Source of the DNA: CALDTK01 sp045110575
Lineage (GTDB): Bacteria; Bacteroidota; Bacteroidia; Chitinophagales; Saprospiraceae
Direction: 5' to 3'
Length of the DNA stretch: 64,000 nucleotides
Assembly (NCBI GenBank): GCA_045110575.1
Contig: JBGCGF010000011.1
Coordinates: 1 to 64,000, forward strand
The notes below the pieces were generated by a model, which searched no databases, had not been told where the DNA came from, and saw nothing but the letters and a program-made list of their open reading frames with translations. Position 1 is the first letter of the stretch. The number at the start of each line of letters is the position of its first letter. Both the position numbers and the translations under genes were made by a program. Below, piece after piece: positions 50,496 through 58,463 of the stretch.

Positions 50496-51914
50496 CTACT
50501 CTTCGATCAATTTGTTCAGCATACCAGTAAAGATCATCCCGTGTAGCGGCCAAACCGACCACCAATAGGCACGCCCAAATAGACCGTTTGGTCGGAAGGT
50601 TGCGATCTGATGAAGCTCGTCGTCTACGATTTTGAACTCCAACCAAGCCTCGCCCGGAACAATCATTTCGGCAAAGAGAAGTAGTCGACCTTCTTCTTTG
50701 TCGGCGTAGAGCACGCGCCAAAAATCGAGCGCATCGCCCGCAAATAGTTCGGTTGGATTCGCACGTCCTCGACGAAGTCCCACACCTCCAAAGAGTTGAT
50801 CAATGAACCCGCGGATCTTCCATAAAATATTGGCGTAGTACCAACCCGTATCACCTCCGATGGCAAATACCTTTTCGATCGAGAGCTCTTTGTTGATCAG
50901 TTTGCGCGACCGCTTATCGTTAAAGCACCCAAAGGTGGGCACGTCAATGAAGTCGGTAATGTTGTAGCTCAGTACGCCGCTAATCTGCGAGTCTTTCCAG
51001 CTCGATACAACCTCGTTACTCTCGATTTTGGTGAATGCACGCTCAATGGATTTGGCGTATCCTTCCGGCTGTACGTCAAGTATATCATTGATTTTAGCGT
51101 CACGCGCCACAACTTCAACCTTCATGCTATCGACTAGCGAACTGGCCAAATTGTAAGAGGTCGAGGTGACGAAGTACAGCCAATATGAAGAGATCTTCGG
51201 CGACATGATCGGCACAGTCCGAATGGTGCGTTTCAAGCCTCTCGCTTCCGCAAAACCCAGCAGCATTTCCTTGTACGTCAAGACGTCAGGGCCCCCGATG
51301 TCAAAGTTTTGATTGTACGTTTTTTCGTTTAGAAGAGCTTTTGAAAGGAATTCTATCACGTTTCTAATGCCAATAGGTTGGCAACGCGTATTGAGCCATT
51401 TGGGCGCAATCATTGCCGGCAGTTTCTCTACCAAGTCACGTATGATTTCAAAGGAAGCACTACCCGAGCCAATGATGATTCCTGCACGCAGCGTGGTGAG
51501 CGCAAAGGACTTGTCGGACAAGATGCGCTCTACATTCTTTCGAGACTGCAAGTGCTCTGAAAGCTCATCAGCATTGACGATACCACTGAGGTAAATGACT
51601 TGCTTGGCTGAGGTTTTCTCTAGTTCGTTGGCGAAGTTCGTCGCGCTCTCCTGCTCGAGACTGTTATAGTCTTTCGAGGTAGACATCGAGTGTACGAGAT
51701 AGTACGCGGCATCAATGTCTCGAGGTATTACACGGAGACTGTCCGCATCTAGCAAGTCGAGCTCAATAATTTCAATGAAAGGTAGGAGCGATTCAGCAGG
51801 ATTGAACCTCCCTTTATCCCTCACACAGCATACGACTTGATGCCCTTCTTGCACGAGGCCAGGTAGCAGTCGTTTGCCAATGTATCCGGTGGCGCCGGTG
51901 AGGAGTATTTTCAT
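50496..51914 (-). CDS. NAD(P)-binding SDR protein with C-terminal DUF2867
   Basis: The gene encodes 472 residues. The N-terminus is a Rossmann fold of the atypical SDR/NmrA type (KILLTGATGYIGKRLLPGLV, about 2-21), with YYLVHSM and LSGIVNADE further on. The last 150 residues resemble DUF2867 (GDALDFWRVLYADKEEGRLL, MIVPGEAWLEFKI, ATFRPNGLFGRAYWWSVWPL), which ends with a hydrophobic helix. Such proteins occur widely in Bacteroidota; no reaction is known. It lies 50 bases upstream of the Tat-exported TIM barrel protein, so co-transcription is possible but function linkage is unclear. Confidence 0.88.
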   Translation of the reverse strand: MKILLTGATGYIGKRLLPGLVQEGHQVVCCVRDKGRFNPAESLLPFIEIIELDLLDADSLRVIPRDIDAAYYLVHSMSTSKDYNSLEQESATNFANELEKTSAKQVIYLSGIVNADELSEHLQSRKNVERILSDKSFALTTLRAGIIIGSGSASFEIIRDLVEKLPAMIAPKWLNTRCQPIGIRNVIEFLSKALLNEKTYNQNFDIGGPDVLTYKEMLLGFAEARGLKRTIRTVPIMSPKISSYWLYFVTSTSYNLASSLVDSMKVEVVARDAKINDILDVQPEGYAKSIERAFTKIESNEVVSSWKDSQISGVLSYNITDFIDVPTFGCFNDKRSRKLINKELSIEKVFAIGGDTGWYYANILWKIRGFIDQLFGGVGLRRGRANPTELFAGDALDFWRVLYADKEEGRLLLFAEMIVPGEAWLEFKIVDDELHQIATFRPNGLFGRAYWWSVWPLHGMIFTGMLNKLIEE

Positions 51915-51967
51915 GTAAGCTGAATGTACTTACTTAAGGTTGGACGGAGAAGTATTGTTTAGTTGAA

Positions 51968-52033
51968 GATCTGGTTCGGCGGCCTTTAGGCCGCAATATT
52001 TTGGTCGCACGCTAAAGCATGCGGAACCGGATC
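51968..52033. repeat. R3-type 66-bp palindromic element
   Basis: GATCTGGTTC at the left and GAACCGGATC at the right are near-perfect inverted repeats 66 bp apart, with an inner GCGGCCTTTAGGCCGC-like hairpin. It lies between two minus-strand genes and matches the R3 copies at 28516 and 30187. Confidence 0.8.
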
Positions 52034-52035
52034 GA

Positions 52036-52965
52036 TTAAGCAATAACCGTTTTCAATCCTTCCTCATAGCTCGTTGGTCGCACGCCAAATTCATTCTCAA
52101 ATTTGCTTGAGTTGAATACATATGGTACTTGCAATTGGTCTCGGATATCGTAGAACTCACGCATTTCTGAATTGAACCAACCGATCATGCGCCAAGCCCA
52201 GAGCGGCAGTACCGTTAGCTTTGGTTTAGTGCCTAATGCCGCTGCTGCGCGCGATACCCATTGACGTCCTGTCCAAGGGTTTTTAGCGGTAGGCATGTGC
52301 CAAACCTCGCCATACGCTCTTGCTTGGTTGCCAAGTAAGGCGAGGTGCTTTCCTGCATCGGGGGTAAACGTGAAGCTGTGCGGTAGATCTGCGTTGACCA
52401 ACCATTGCGCACTAGAACCGGCACGTAGGTTTTTGAGCACCGTCTCGTTGAGCATGCTATTCTCAATGTTAGGGCCATAGAAGTTTGCTCCGACACCAAT
52501 CGTCACCTTAACTTCTCCTGCAGCGTTTGCAGTGAGTAAACGCTCACGAATAGACTTTCGCACCTGTCCTTTCTCTGAAGGTGGCTTCAGTTGAACCTCC
52601 TCGTGTAGGTCGCCGTAACCTGCGCGGTCATAAGCGTAAATGTTGTCGAAGAAGACCAGTTTACAACCTGTTTTGGCGCAACCTGAAAGGACGTTTTCAA
52701 TGAGAATAGGCCAGTCTCGCTTCCACGCTGCTGTTGTGTAAGTGAGTCCGGCGGTTAGGTAGGCAACTTCGGCGCCTTCGATAGCGCTGTAGGTTGATTC
52801 TTGATCAAGCAAGTCTGTTTTTACATGTTCATACGTTGCCTCCGAGGTGTTGCCTGGAAGCTCATGGGGCGAACGCGAACAGAGACGAATTTGGTCGGTA
52901 TATGAAGCTAGTGCGATGGCGAGAGGGCGGGCGATGGCGCCGCCAGATCCGAGAATGACTTGCAT
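52036..52965 (-). CDS. NAD-dependent epimerase/dehydratase family protein
   Basis: This is about 309 residues from ATG 52965 (MQVILGSGGAIARPLAIALA); the first-Met reading from 53022 has no family support. The Rossmann motif is GSGGAIARPLA, with AYLTAGLTYTT, FFDNIYAYDRAGYGD (the Tyr/Lys-like active-site region) and GVGANFYGPNIENSMLNE. It resembles short atypical epimerases that act on nucleotide sugars or small ketones; no substrate can be named. It is downstream of the Crp/Fnr-DinB pair and probably in the same transcript (88 bases). Confidence 0.86.
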   Translation of the reverse strand: MQVILGSGGAIARPLAIALASYTDQIRLCSRSPHELPGNTSEATYEHVKTDLLDQESTYSAIEGAEVAYLTAGLTYTTAAWKRDWPILIENVLSGCAKTGCKLVFFDNIYAYDRAGYGDLHEEVQLKPPSEKGQVRKSIRERLLTANAAGEVKVTIGVGANFYGPNIENSMLNETVLKNLRAGSSAQWLVNADLPHSFTFTPDAGKHLALLGNQARAYGEVWHMPTAKNPWTGRQWVSRAAAALGTKPKLTVLPLWAWRMIGWFNSEMREFYDIRDQLQVPYVFNSSKFENEFGVRPTSYEEGLKTVIA

Positions 52966-53053
52966 GAGGTATTGAGTTTGCGATTTATGCTTCCGCAAAA
53001 CTCTACCCACGCGGCCCGTCACAAGCGGACATTTGTCTATAAATACGAAGTCT

Positions 53054-53623
53054 TTATCTGGCCAGTTTGCTACGGATTCGACTTAAGTGTCTCGGGGCAA
53101 TGCCTAGCATGTCGGCCATGTAGTGTTGAGGCAAGTGCAACAGGAATTCTGGATATCGATCCATCATGTATTTGTAGCGCTCTTCTGCACTTCCAGAAAT
53201 GAGGCTCCAAACGCGATCATCATAGCAGCCTAACAAATATTCAAGTGTGCTCACCCAAAAAGCTTGAAGTTGTGGGTGATCCGTGCGCATTTCTAGCCAT
53301 GCTTGTTTGTCGATTTCCCAAACGATGCAAGCCTCAGTGGCGATGATGCCGTCATCTGACGGACGGCCTTGGGTGAAGCTCGTCATGCTCGTCGTAAACT
53401 GTCCTGCGAAGGCTGCCCACCGAGTTAGGTTTTGATCGTCGTGCTCCCTGTATTGTCGCAGGCTTCCAGATTCGACAAAAGCAATTTTACGGCAAGTATC
53501 TCCCGGGAATAACCAGTGCTCATCACGTTTGAGTTCCCTTCGCTTGAAGCGCTCTGCAAGACCTTCCGTCTCGAAATTTAGCGGTCCAACAGTAGCAATA
53601 ATAGGAGCGAAAAGTAGGTGCAT
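53054..53623 (-). CDS. Crp/Fnr family regulator next to DinB
   Basis: This 189-residue regulator has a cupin-like cyclic-nucleotide-binding domain (KIAFVESGSLRQYREHD, ATEACIVWEIDKQAWLEM) and the C-terminal helix-turn-helix LPQHYMADMLGIAPRHLSRIRSKLAR. It starts 12 bases after the DinB gene on the same strand, so the two are co-transcribed. The pairing of a Crp-like regulator with a DinB protein repeats the arrangement at 20765-21950 but in the opposite gene order. Confidence 0.9.
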   Translation of the reverse strand: MHLLFAPIIATVGPLNFETEGLAERFKRRELKRDEHWLFPGDTCRKIAFVESGSLRQYREHDDQNLTRWAAFAGQFTTSMTSFTQGRPSDDGIIATEACIVWEIDKQAWLEMRTDHPQLQAFWVSTLEYLLGCYDDRVWSLISGSAEERYKYMMDRYPEFLLHLPQHYMADMLGIAPRHLSRIRSKLAR

Positions 53624-53635
53624 GGTACAAAGATG

Positions 53636-54163
53636 CTACACGTAGACGTATCGCTCGCGATATAGCTCCGCATGGTGTAGCGCGTGTCCGCAAATGATAA
53701 AGCCGATCGCTCGTACACTGTGTATGTGTCCGCTCATGCTTCCTTGGCGCTTCATAGCTCCTTCCATGAAGCTTCCGAAGAGCTGCTTAGTGCTTGTGCG
53801 AACAGCTTTTAATTCTTCAATCAAGCTAGGAAGTGTGCGACTTCTCGGGCCAGAGATGGCAGCAAAGTCGTCTTGGTCAAAACCAGGAAGTGCCGTCTTG
53901 TCGGCACGGGCAAATCGCAAGGCGCGATAAACGAAGATGCGCTCGCAATCAATGACGTGTTGCAGCGATTGAGTGATGGTCCACTTGTCATCGCCATAGC
54001 TAAAGTGCTGCTGCTCGAGTGGTATCGCCTCGAGATAATCAAGAAGTTCAGCAAGGCTGCGATCTAGGGCTTCGTGTAAGCTTTCGGTTTCTTTCACTTG
54101 TCCGATGTACTTGGCGTAGTACTCTGCGTATTCAGAGGCTTGTAGGTCTTGGCGGGTAGGCAT
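53636..54163 (-). CDS. DinB family protein
   Basis: The gene encodes 175 residues of the DinB four-helix bundle with conserved metal-binding His residues: FSYGDDKWTITQSLQHVIDC (first His), RSLAELLDYLEAIP, and the C-terminal HIHSVRAIGFIICGHALHHAEL with several His. It is similar to the DinB_2/DfdB-like proteins; the reaction is unknown (thiol transfer or metal-dependent hydrolysis are possibilities). It is the first gene of a unit with the downstream Crp/Fnr regulator and the epimerase-like gene. Confidence 0.88.
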   Translation of the reverse strand: MPTRQDLQASEYAEYYAKYIGQVKETESLHEALDRSLAELLDYLEAIPLEQQHFSYGDDKWTITQSLQHVIDCERIFVYRALRFARADKTALPGFDQDDFAAISGPRSRTLPSLIEELKAVRTSTKQLFGSFMEGAMKRQGSMSGHIHSVRAIGFIICGHALHHAELYRERYVYV

Positions 54164-54497
54164 GGTGGGAAGATAGCTAGGGATTTTAAATCGAATAGTA
54201 GATCAAGCCGCACCGAGTCAGAAGATTGTGCGTCAAGCTTCAGCTTCTTCTGCGTGCATTTGTCTTGAGTTCCATTCGTTTTTTTGAGCGTTTGACTCAG
54301 TGCTATATCTGTTCGACCACTTCGCGGTCGGTGCGCCACCCAAGACTGCAACGCAGTCGAATAAATTAGCGTGGGGTCGAACGCAAAAATATTAAGTCCG
54401 GTGGACAAGCTTTGAGCTTAGTAAGATTTTATAATGGAAGCGCCATTTTACGACCCCACGAAACATAGGTGATTCGAATGCCACTACCTTACACCCC
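54164..54497. repeat. Intergenic region with an inverted R2 element
   Basis: R2 copy in minus orientation (about 54337-54464): on the minus strand it reads TTTCGTGGGGTCG, then about 75 bases later CGACCCCACG, then CGACTGCGTTGCAGTC and TTGGG, matching the copies at 28593, 30018 and 30266. It keeps the outer CGTGGGGTCG/CGACCCCACG stem although the loop sequence has diverged. The HipA-like gene begins 33 bases after it. Confidence 0.75.
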
Positions 54498-55277
54498 ATG
54501 CATACCCTCGACATCCGACGCGTCAACGTTGCGCAGTACCTGCAGCCCTTCCGAGAAGGTGGGTCTATGCCTGGACTCGTCAAAGGAGACGACGATTTCA
54601 TGTATGTCCTCAAGTTTAGAGGCGCAGGACAAGGAAAAAAGGCACTCATCGCCGAGCTGATCGGAGGTGAAGTAGCGCGTGTCGCTGGACTCAAAGTACC
54701 AGAGCTCGTGTTCATGGATCTTGACGATTCGTTTAGCAAAACGGAGCCTGACCAGGAGATTCAAGACTTGCTCAAGTTTAGTGTCGGACTCAACCTCGGA
54801 CTTCACTTTCTGTCGAGTGCGATGACCTATGATCCATTGGTGTCTGATACCGATTCGATGACGGCATCTAAGACAGTCTTGCTCGATAGCATCTTGACCA
54901 ATATTGACCGCACGGCCAAGAATACAAACTTGCTCATTTGGAACAAGGAACTCTGGCTCATCGATCACGGCGCATGCCTTTACTTCCATCACAATTGGAG
55001 GAATTGGGAGGCGCAATTGCCACGCACTTTTCCAGCGGTGAAGGACCATGTGTTACTGTCGAAAGCAACCGAGTTGACTGCCGCTGCTGCTGAGATGAAA
55101 GTGGCGCTGACGGAGGAGAAGCTGCGACAAATCGTCAATACCATTCCTGAAGAGTGGCTTGTAGAGGAGTCGAACCCATTGACTCCAAGTGAGATGCGAG
55201 AGGCCTATGTAGCGGTGCTTTTTGCCAAGGTGAACAACATCGATGCACTTGCTAAAGAAGCTTCTGATGCAAGATAA
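54498..55277 (+). CDS. HipA-like kinase family protein (HipA_2)
   Basis: The gene encodes 259 residues with an ATP-kinase core of the HipA_2 type: KGDDDFMYVLKFRGAGQGKK (nucleotide/Lys loop), ELIGGEVARVAGLKVPELVF, the catalytic segment LLDSILTNIDRTAKNTNLLI (HxDR-like NIDR with N) and ELWLIDHGACLYFHH (metal-binding Asp). HipA kinases phosphorylate aminoacyl-tRNA synthetases or other targets; the HipA_2 group is not characterised. Its stop overlaps the start of the DUF3037 gene, the standard partner in such pairs. Length is complete and no membrane segment is present. Confidence 0.85.
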   Translation: MHTLDIRRVNVAQYLQPFREGGSMPGLVKGDDDFMYVLKFRGAGQGKKALIAELIGGEVARVAGLKVPELVFMDLDDSFSKTEPDQEIQDLLKFSVGLNLGLHFLSSAMTYDPLVSDTDSMTASKTVLLDSILTNIDRTAKNTNLLIWNKELWLIDHGACLYFHHNWRNWEAQLPRTFPAVKDHVLLSKATELTAAAAEMKVALTEEKLRQIVNTIPEEWLVEESNPLTPSEMREAYVAVLFAKVNNIDALAKEASDAR

Positions 55278-55650
55278 AGTGACCTTCGAGTATGCAGTGA
55301 TTCGAGTCCTGCCCAAAGTCGAACGAGAGGAGTTCGTCAACGTTGGTGTCATCCTGTTTTCGAAGCCGAAGAAGTTCTTGGGCATCAAGCTACAGGTGGA
55401 CGAAGGCAAGCTTTTAGCGCTTTCGCCAAAACTCGATATCGAGCAAGTCAAGGCGTATCTCTCCGCATGGGAAGAGGTCTGTCAAGGGGCTCCAAAAGGC
55501 GGACGTATCGGTGAAATGGAACTCCCGTCTCGCTTTCGCTGGCTGACGGCCTCGCGGAGTACGATGATTCAAAGCTCAGCTACACATACCGGTTTGTGTA
55601 CCGATCCGGAAGAGGTTTTGGCGAAAGCTTTTGAGTTGTATGTACGTTAA
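55267..55650 (+). CDS. DUF3037 family protein
   Basis: This is about 127 residues from ATG 55267 (MQDKVTFEYAVIRVLPKVER). The family pattern is YAVIRVLPKVEREEFVNVGV, ILFSKPKKFLGIK and a conserved end REM-like MELPSRFRWLTASRSTMIQSS plus TGLCTDPEEVLAKAFELYVR. DUF3037 proteins have no known activity but are repeatedly adjacent to HipA_2 proteins, here with an 11-base overlap. Two exact iterated 14-mers occur in its short gene, at 55419 (sense) and 55615 (antisense), facing each other. Confidence 0.88.
   Translation: MQDKVTFEYAVIRVLPKVEREEFVNVGVILFSKPKKFLGIKLQVDEGKLLALSPKLDIEQVKAYLSAWEEVCQGAPKGGRIGEMELPSRFRWLTASRSTMIQSSATHTGLCTDPEEVLAKAFELYVR
55419..55432 (+). repeat. Iterated 14-mer, copy 15
   Basis: Exact copy in DUF3037, read as LSPK. 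Confidence 0.9.
55615..55628 (-). repeat. Iterated 14-mer, copy 16
   Basis: Exact copy at the 3' end of DUF3037, read as VLAKA. Confidence 0.9.
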
Positions 55651-55729
55651 GAATGCAACCACGGAGAGCACCGAGGTCACGGAGGAAAACATTGAGCAGG
55701 ACGGCAAGTAGCAATGTGCCTCAACACCG

Positions 55730-55818
55730 GAACCGTCAGAACGAGTCCCTCAATTTAGTTTGGACTGTAGCTCGAAATACACACTTTATTTGCCCTGTAT
55801 CGTTAGATCTGACGGTTC
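55730..55818. repeat. R1 element, 89 bp, overlapping a gene end
   Basis: GAACCGTCAGA at the left and GATCTGACGGTTC (55806-55818) at the right delimit 89 bp, matching the length of the copies at 19769 and 20574. The right part overlaps the C-terminal codons of the GNAT gene (55786-56337). A 'ccacggagagcaccgaggtcacggag' cluster precedes it at 55658. Confidence 0.8.
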
Positions 55819-56337
55819 AATCGCATACCAAAGGCACGTCTGTATCTTAGGAAACGCGTCCAGTTTTGGATGCTTGAAGGCACCACCTTTGGTCATGCCA
55901 ATGCGTTGCATCACCTTCTCTGAACCCGCATTTGTCTCCGGGCAAACAGAGACGACCTTGTCAATTTTTAGGGTGTTAAATGCAAAGTCTAAGCAGGCTT
56001 TTGCGCCTTCTGTTGCAAAGCCATGGCCCCAAGCATCAGACATGAGTCGCCAGCCGATATCGACATTTGGCGTGCAGGGAGAATCATAGTCTTGATACAG
56101 CAAACCGATAAAGCCAATAAACGCTCCGGTATCCTTGCGTTCACAGGCAAAGTAGGTGTACCCGCGTTGCTCATAACTGTCTGTAAGTCGCTGCAGCAGG
56201 CGTTCCGTTTCCTCTTCACTCAAGGTGTTCGGAAAGTGCTTCATAACTTCCTCGTCACTGCAAAGTGTTGTAAGCTGAGGTAGGTCTGCGCGTGTCCAAG
56301 GTCTGAGGGTTAGGCGTTCGGTATGGAGCGTAGGCAT
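55786..56337 (-). CDS. GNAT acetyltransferase (RimJ/RimL-like)
   Basis: This 183-residue acetyltransferase has the usual RimJ/RimL start MPTLHTERLTLRPWTRADLP, a core FIGFIGLLYQDYDSPCTPNVD, motif A region WRLMSDAWGHGFATEGAKACL (acetyl-CoA loop) and VSVCPETNAGSEKVMQRIGM. It may acetylate a ribosomal or other N-terminus, or a small amine; no substrate is implied. The last codons (for PSDLTIQ) and the stop fall within an R1 element, so the element has provided the present C-terminus. Confidence 0.88.
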   Translation of the reverse strand: MPTLHTERLTLRPWTRADLPQLTTLCSDEEVMKHFPNTLSEEETERLLQRLTDSYEQRGYTYFACERKDTGAFIGFIGLLYQDYDSPCTPNVDIGWRLMSDAWGHGFATEGAKACLDFAFNTLKIDKVVSVCPETNAGSEKVMQRIGMTKGGAFKHPKLDAFPKIQTCLWYAIEPSDLTIQGK

Positions 56338-56544
56338 TCGTCAAAAGTAGGAGTTAATGCTTTATGCTTCGGAAATTGATACCAAGCTCATTGGTATTTC
56401 TACGTCTCAAATTGATAGGCTATCTTGAACCTCGATCCATGATTCCTGAAGTGCGAAGCACAAAGGAATCGTGCTGAACCTTGAACCACCCAACGCGAGC
56501 TTTGCGAGTATTGGGTATTGAACCTAACAACATCCCGACTCGGC

Positions 56545-56910
56545 ATGGCCTACGACGAATACACAGCTGACCGCATACGCGAAGTACTGGACAGGAAAAA
56601 AGTCGGCTACCGCGAACTCAAAATGATGGGCGGACTGTGCATGATGGTCGATGATAAAATGTGCTGTGGACTGCTCACCAATAAGGAAGATGATCAGCCA
56701 CTTTTCATGGCGCGCATCGGAGAAGATGCTACAGAAGAAGCATTAGCTAAACCGTTCGTGCAGGCGAAGTCGTTCAACATTCGACCGATGAAAGGCTATG
56801 TCTTTGTGACTGCAGATGGCATCGATGCAGAAGCTGATCTAGCGTCTTGGATAGATCAATCGTTGGCGTTCAATCCGTTTGCGAAGTCGAGTAAGAAGCG
56901 GAAGAAGTAA
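56545..56910 (+). CDS. TfoX N-terminal domain protein
   Basis: This is about 121 residues from ATG 56545 (MAYDEYTADRIREVLDRKKV), which fits the family start. It contains the TfoX_N signature REVLDRKKVGYRELKMMGGL and CCGLLTNKEDDQPLFMARIG, ending in a basic tail KSSKKRKK. In proteobacteria the TfoX/Sxy family influences competence regulation, but single-domain versions like this one are of unknown function. It is a single gene on the plus strand, separated from the GNAT gene by a divergent intergenic region of about 200 bases without clear boxes. Confidence 0.85.
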   Translation: MAYDEYTADRIREVLDRKKVGYRELKMMGGLCMMVDDKMCCGLLTNKEDDQPLFMARIGEDATEEALAKPFVQAKSFNIRPMKGYVFVTADGIDAEADLASWIDQSLAFNPFAKSSKKRKK

Positions 56911-56917
56911 GTCTTGA

Positions 56918-57370
56918 TTAGGTTGGCGTGATGCGCGTTTTAACCAATGTTTCAAGGCTATCCCGTACGATTAACACTGTTGGTTTCTTGAGAGAATTGC
57001 GCTGGTCAATAAGCTCCCAGCAAGCGGGTGCTAAACCTTGTTCTCGCAACTCCAGCTTCCCTATTTCGTCAATTACGAGCGTTCGTTCAGGGTACTCTTC
57101 CTGGTGCGAAAGCAAAATTGACCGTCCCCAAGCAAAGACGGCTTCACTGAAAATGTAGGGTCCTACTACGATCATGTCCTTCGCTTCTGGAGCGCAGTCA
57201 AGCATACGGCGTTCGCCAGTTACGAGGTCGTGTAAGTACCGATTTCCCTCGCTATCGATCGGAGCCAGCAGGCCGCAATATTGCTCAGGGCTATCGGCTA
57301 TTCTCTCGGTAAGCCTAGTTGTTTTGCCTGTATGGACAGGACCCGTTATCCATTCGATGTTACTCGGCAT
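56918..57370 (-). CDS. NTPase_1-type P-loop nucleoside triphosphatase
   Basis: The gene encodes 150 residues: Walker A GPVHTGKTTRL (about 10-20), Walker B TLVIDEIGKLELRE (about 95-110) and a C-terminal RDSLETLVKTRI. This resembles the NTPase_1/THEP1 family of small nucleoside triphosphatases. Its reading starts inside the end of the upstream membrane-protein gene (11-base overlap), so it is the last of a three-gene unit with the membrane protein and the MocA-like protein. A role in cofactor or nucleotide handling is plausible but inferred only from context. Confidence 0.83.
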   Translation of the reverse strand: MPSNIEWITGPVHTGKTTRLTERIADSPEQYCGLLAPIDSEGNRYLHDLVTGERRMLDCAPEAKDMIVVGPYIFSEAVFAWGRSILLSHQEEYPERTLVIDEIGKLELREQGLAPACWELIDQRNSLKKPTVLIVRDSLETLVKTRITPT

Positions 57371-58463
57371 GCGTCAATGTCTCTTGGGCAGGTTTTGGCG
57401 AAAGCTCAATGGTCAGACTAACGGCTAATACACGCATCAACCAGCGGCGATATAGGCTCAATCCGGTGTAGGATGCAGAGAGCTTTCCAAACTCCTGTTT
57501 AGCGACTTGCTTAAGCTGAGGTAGCACCTCCATTACTTCTTCAAGGTCGTTTGCATACTGACTACTTTGGCCCAAGAGCCACTTTCGGAACAGGCGAGCA
57601 AGCCATGGGCCAACGAGAAAATACCAGATGGCGACGATGGCTACGGTGCGCACCAAGTACAGTATTGCTGAGGACAGCGCATCGTTTGTTGAGTTGCCGA
57701 AATAGATGCTTGAACCAAGGGCTAGTGCTATTCCGATCCACCAGATAAAACGGCGCCGTTTTCGACTTCCTTTCTTTACGATGACCGGAGTTTCCTCCTC
57801 ATAGATCGACTCCATGGTGAAGGAGAAGTCTGACTGGTTAGAAAGGTCGTCTAGGTGTGCTGCAATGGCCTTCGGGACTCGAACGGCAAGTATTCCAACC
57901 ACCAAGCCTCCAACGATATACACGCCAACGTAGCCTGCCACTAACGTCCAGCTTAGTGATAAACCGTCGTCAACATGGCTTGGGAAGTAGCGTTCTAGTA
58001 CCCACATGCCCCAGCCGTCCACAGCGGTCATCAACGGCTTGCCGAAAAAGAGCAAGAGCATGAGTAGCTTTTGGATGGCAGACTCGACCAAGGCGATTAG
58101 CGCAAAAGGTATGGAAGAAACGTATCCAGGCCGCATGATGGAATAGATGAGCCAACCAAGTATACCTTGAAAGCCGACCGCGATATATGCGCCAATAGGT
58201 GAGTGAGGGCTCACCAGTGCTTTGATAAGAAGAACGATGATTGTGGCTCGTAATATTTCGCGCGGTTTTTCGGCAAAATGGGCGATCAACGTAATGAGTA
58301 TGACAGCCGTGCCGCCAATGACCAATCCTGTAAGTGGGAGTCGGAAGGCGTGTAGGATTCCTCCTAGTCCAGATTCAACCACAGCCCACAAGGCCGTAAG
58401 GCGGAGTACCGCTTGCGGATTGCGCATCGAATGGGAGTCAATGTTGTGTGAGGTTGAAGTCAT
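57360..58463 (-). CDS. Multi-pass membrane protein of unknown function
   Basis: This is about 367 residues from ATG 58463 (MTSTSHNIDSHSMRN); ATG 58427 (MRNPQAVLRL) is an alternative, and the longest reading from 58508 is less likely. Six or more hydrophobic helices include LPLTGLVIGGTAVILITLIA, KLLMLLLFFGKPLM, LVAGYVGVYIVGGLVVGILA and WIGIALALGSSIYFG. No transporter family is certain; an ECF-type component is conceivable. It overlaps the 3' end of the MocA-like gene and the 5' end of the NTPase gene, so the three are one operon. An exact 14-mer lies at 57392-57405 near its 3' end. Confidence 0.75.
   Translation of the reverse strand: MTSTSHNIDSHSMRNPQAVLRLTALWAVVESGLGGILHAFRLPLTGLVIGGTAVILITLIAHFAEKPREILRATIIVLLIKALVSPHSPIGAYIAVGFQGILGWLIYSIMRPGYVSSIPFALIALVESAIQKLLMLLLFFGKPLMTAVDGWGMWVLERYFPSHVDDGLSLSWTLVAGYVGVYIVGGLVVGILAVRVPKAIAAHLDDLSNQSDFSFTMESIYEEETPVIVKKGSRKRRRFIWWIGIALALGSSIYFGNSTNDALSSAILYLVRTVAIVAIWYFLVGPWLARLFRKWLLGQSSQYANDLEEVMEVLPQLKQVAKQEFGKLSASYTGLSLYRRWLMRVLAVSLTIELSPKPAQETLTHAE
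57392..57405 (-). repeat. Iterated 14-mer, copy 17
   Basis: Exact copy at the 3' end of the membrane protein gene, read as LSPKP. Confidence 0.9.

Noticed and set aside
50446..50721. Arg-rich N-terminal extension of the TIM barrel protein
   Set aside because: It lies inside the end of the SDR/DUF2867 gene in another frame, and the ATG at 50445 begins a normal Tat signal.
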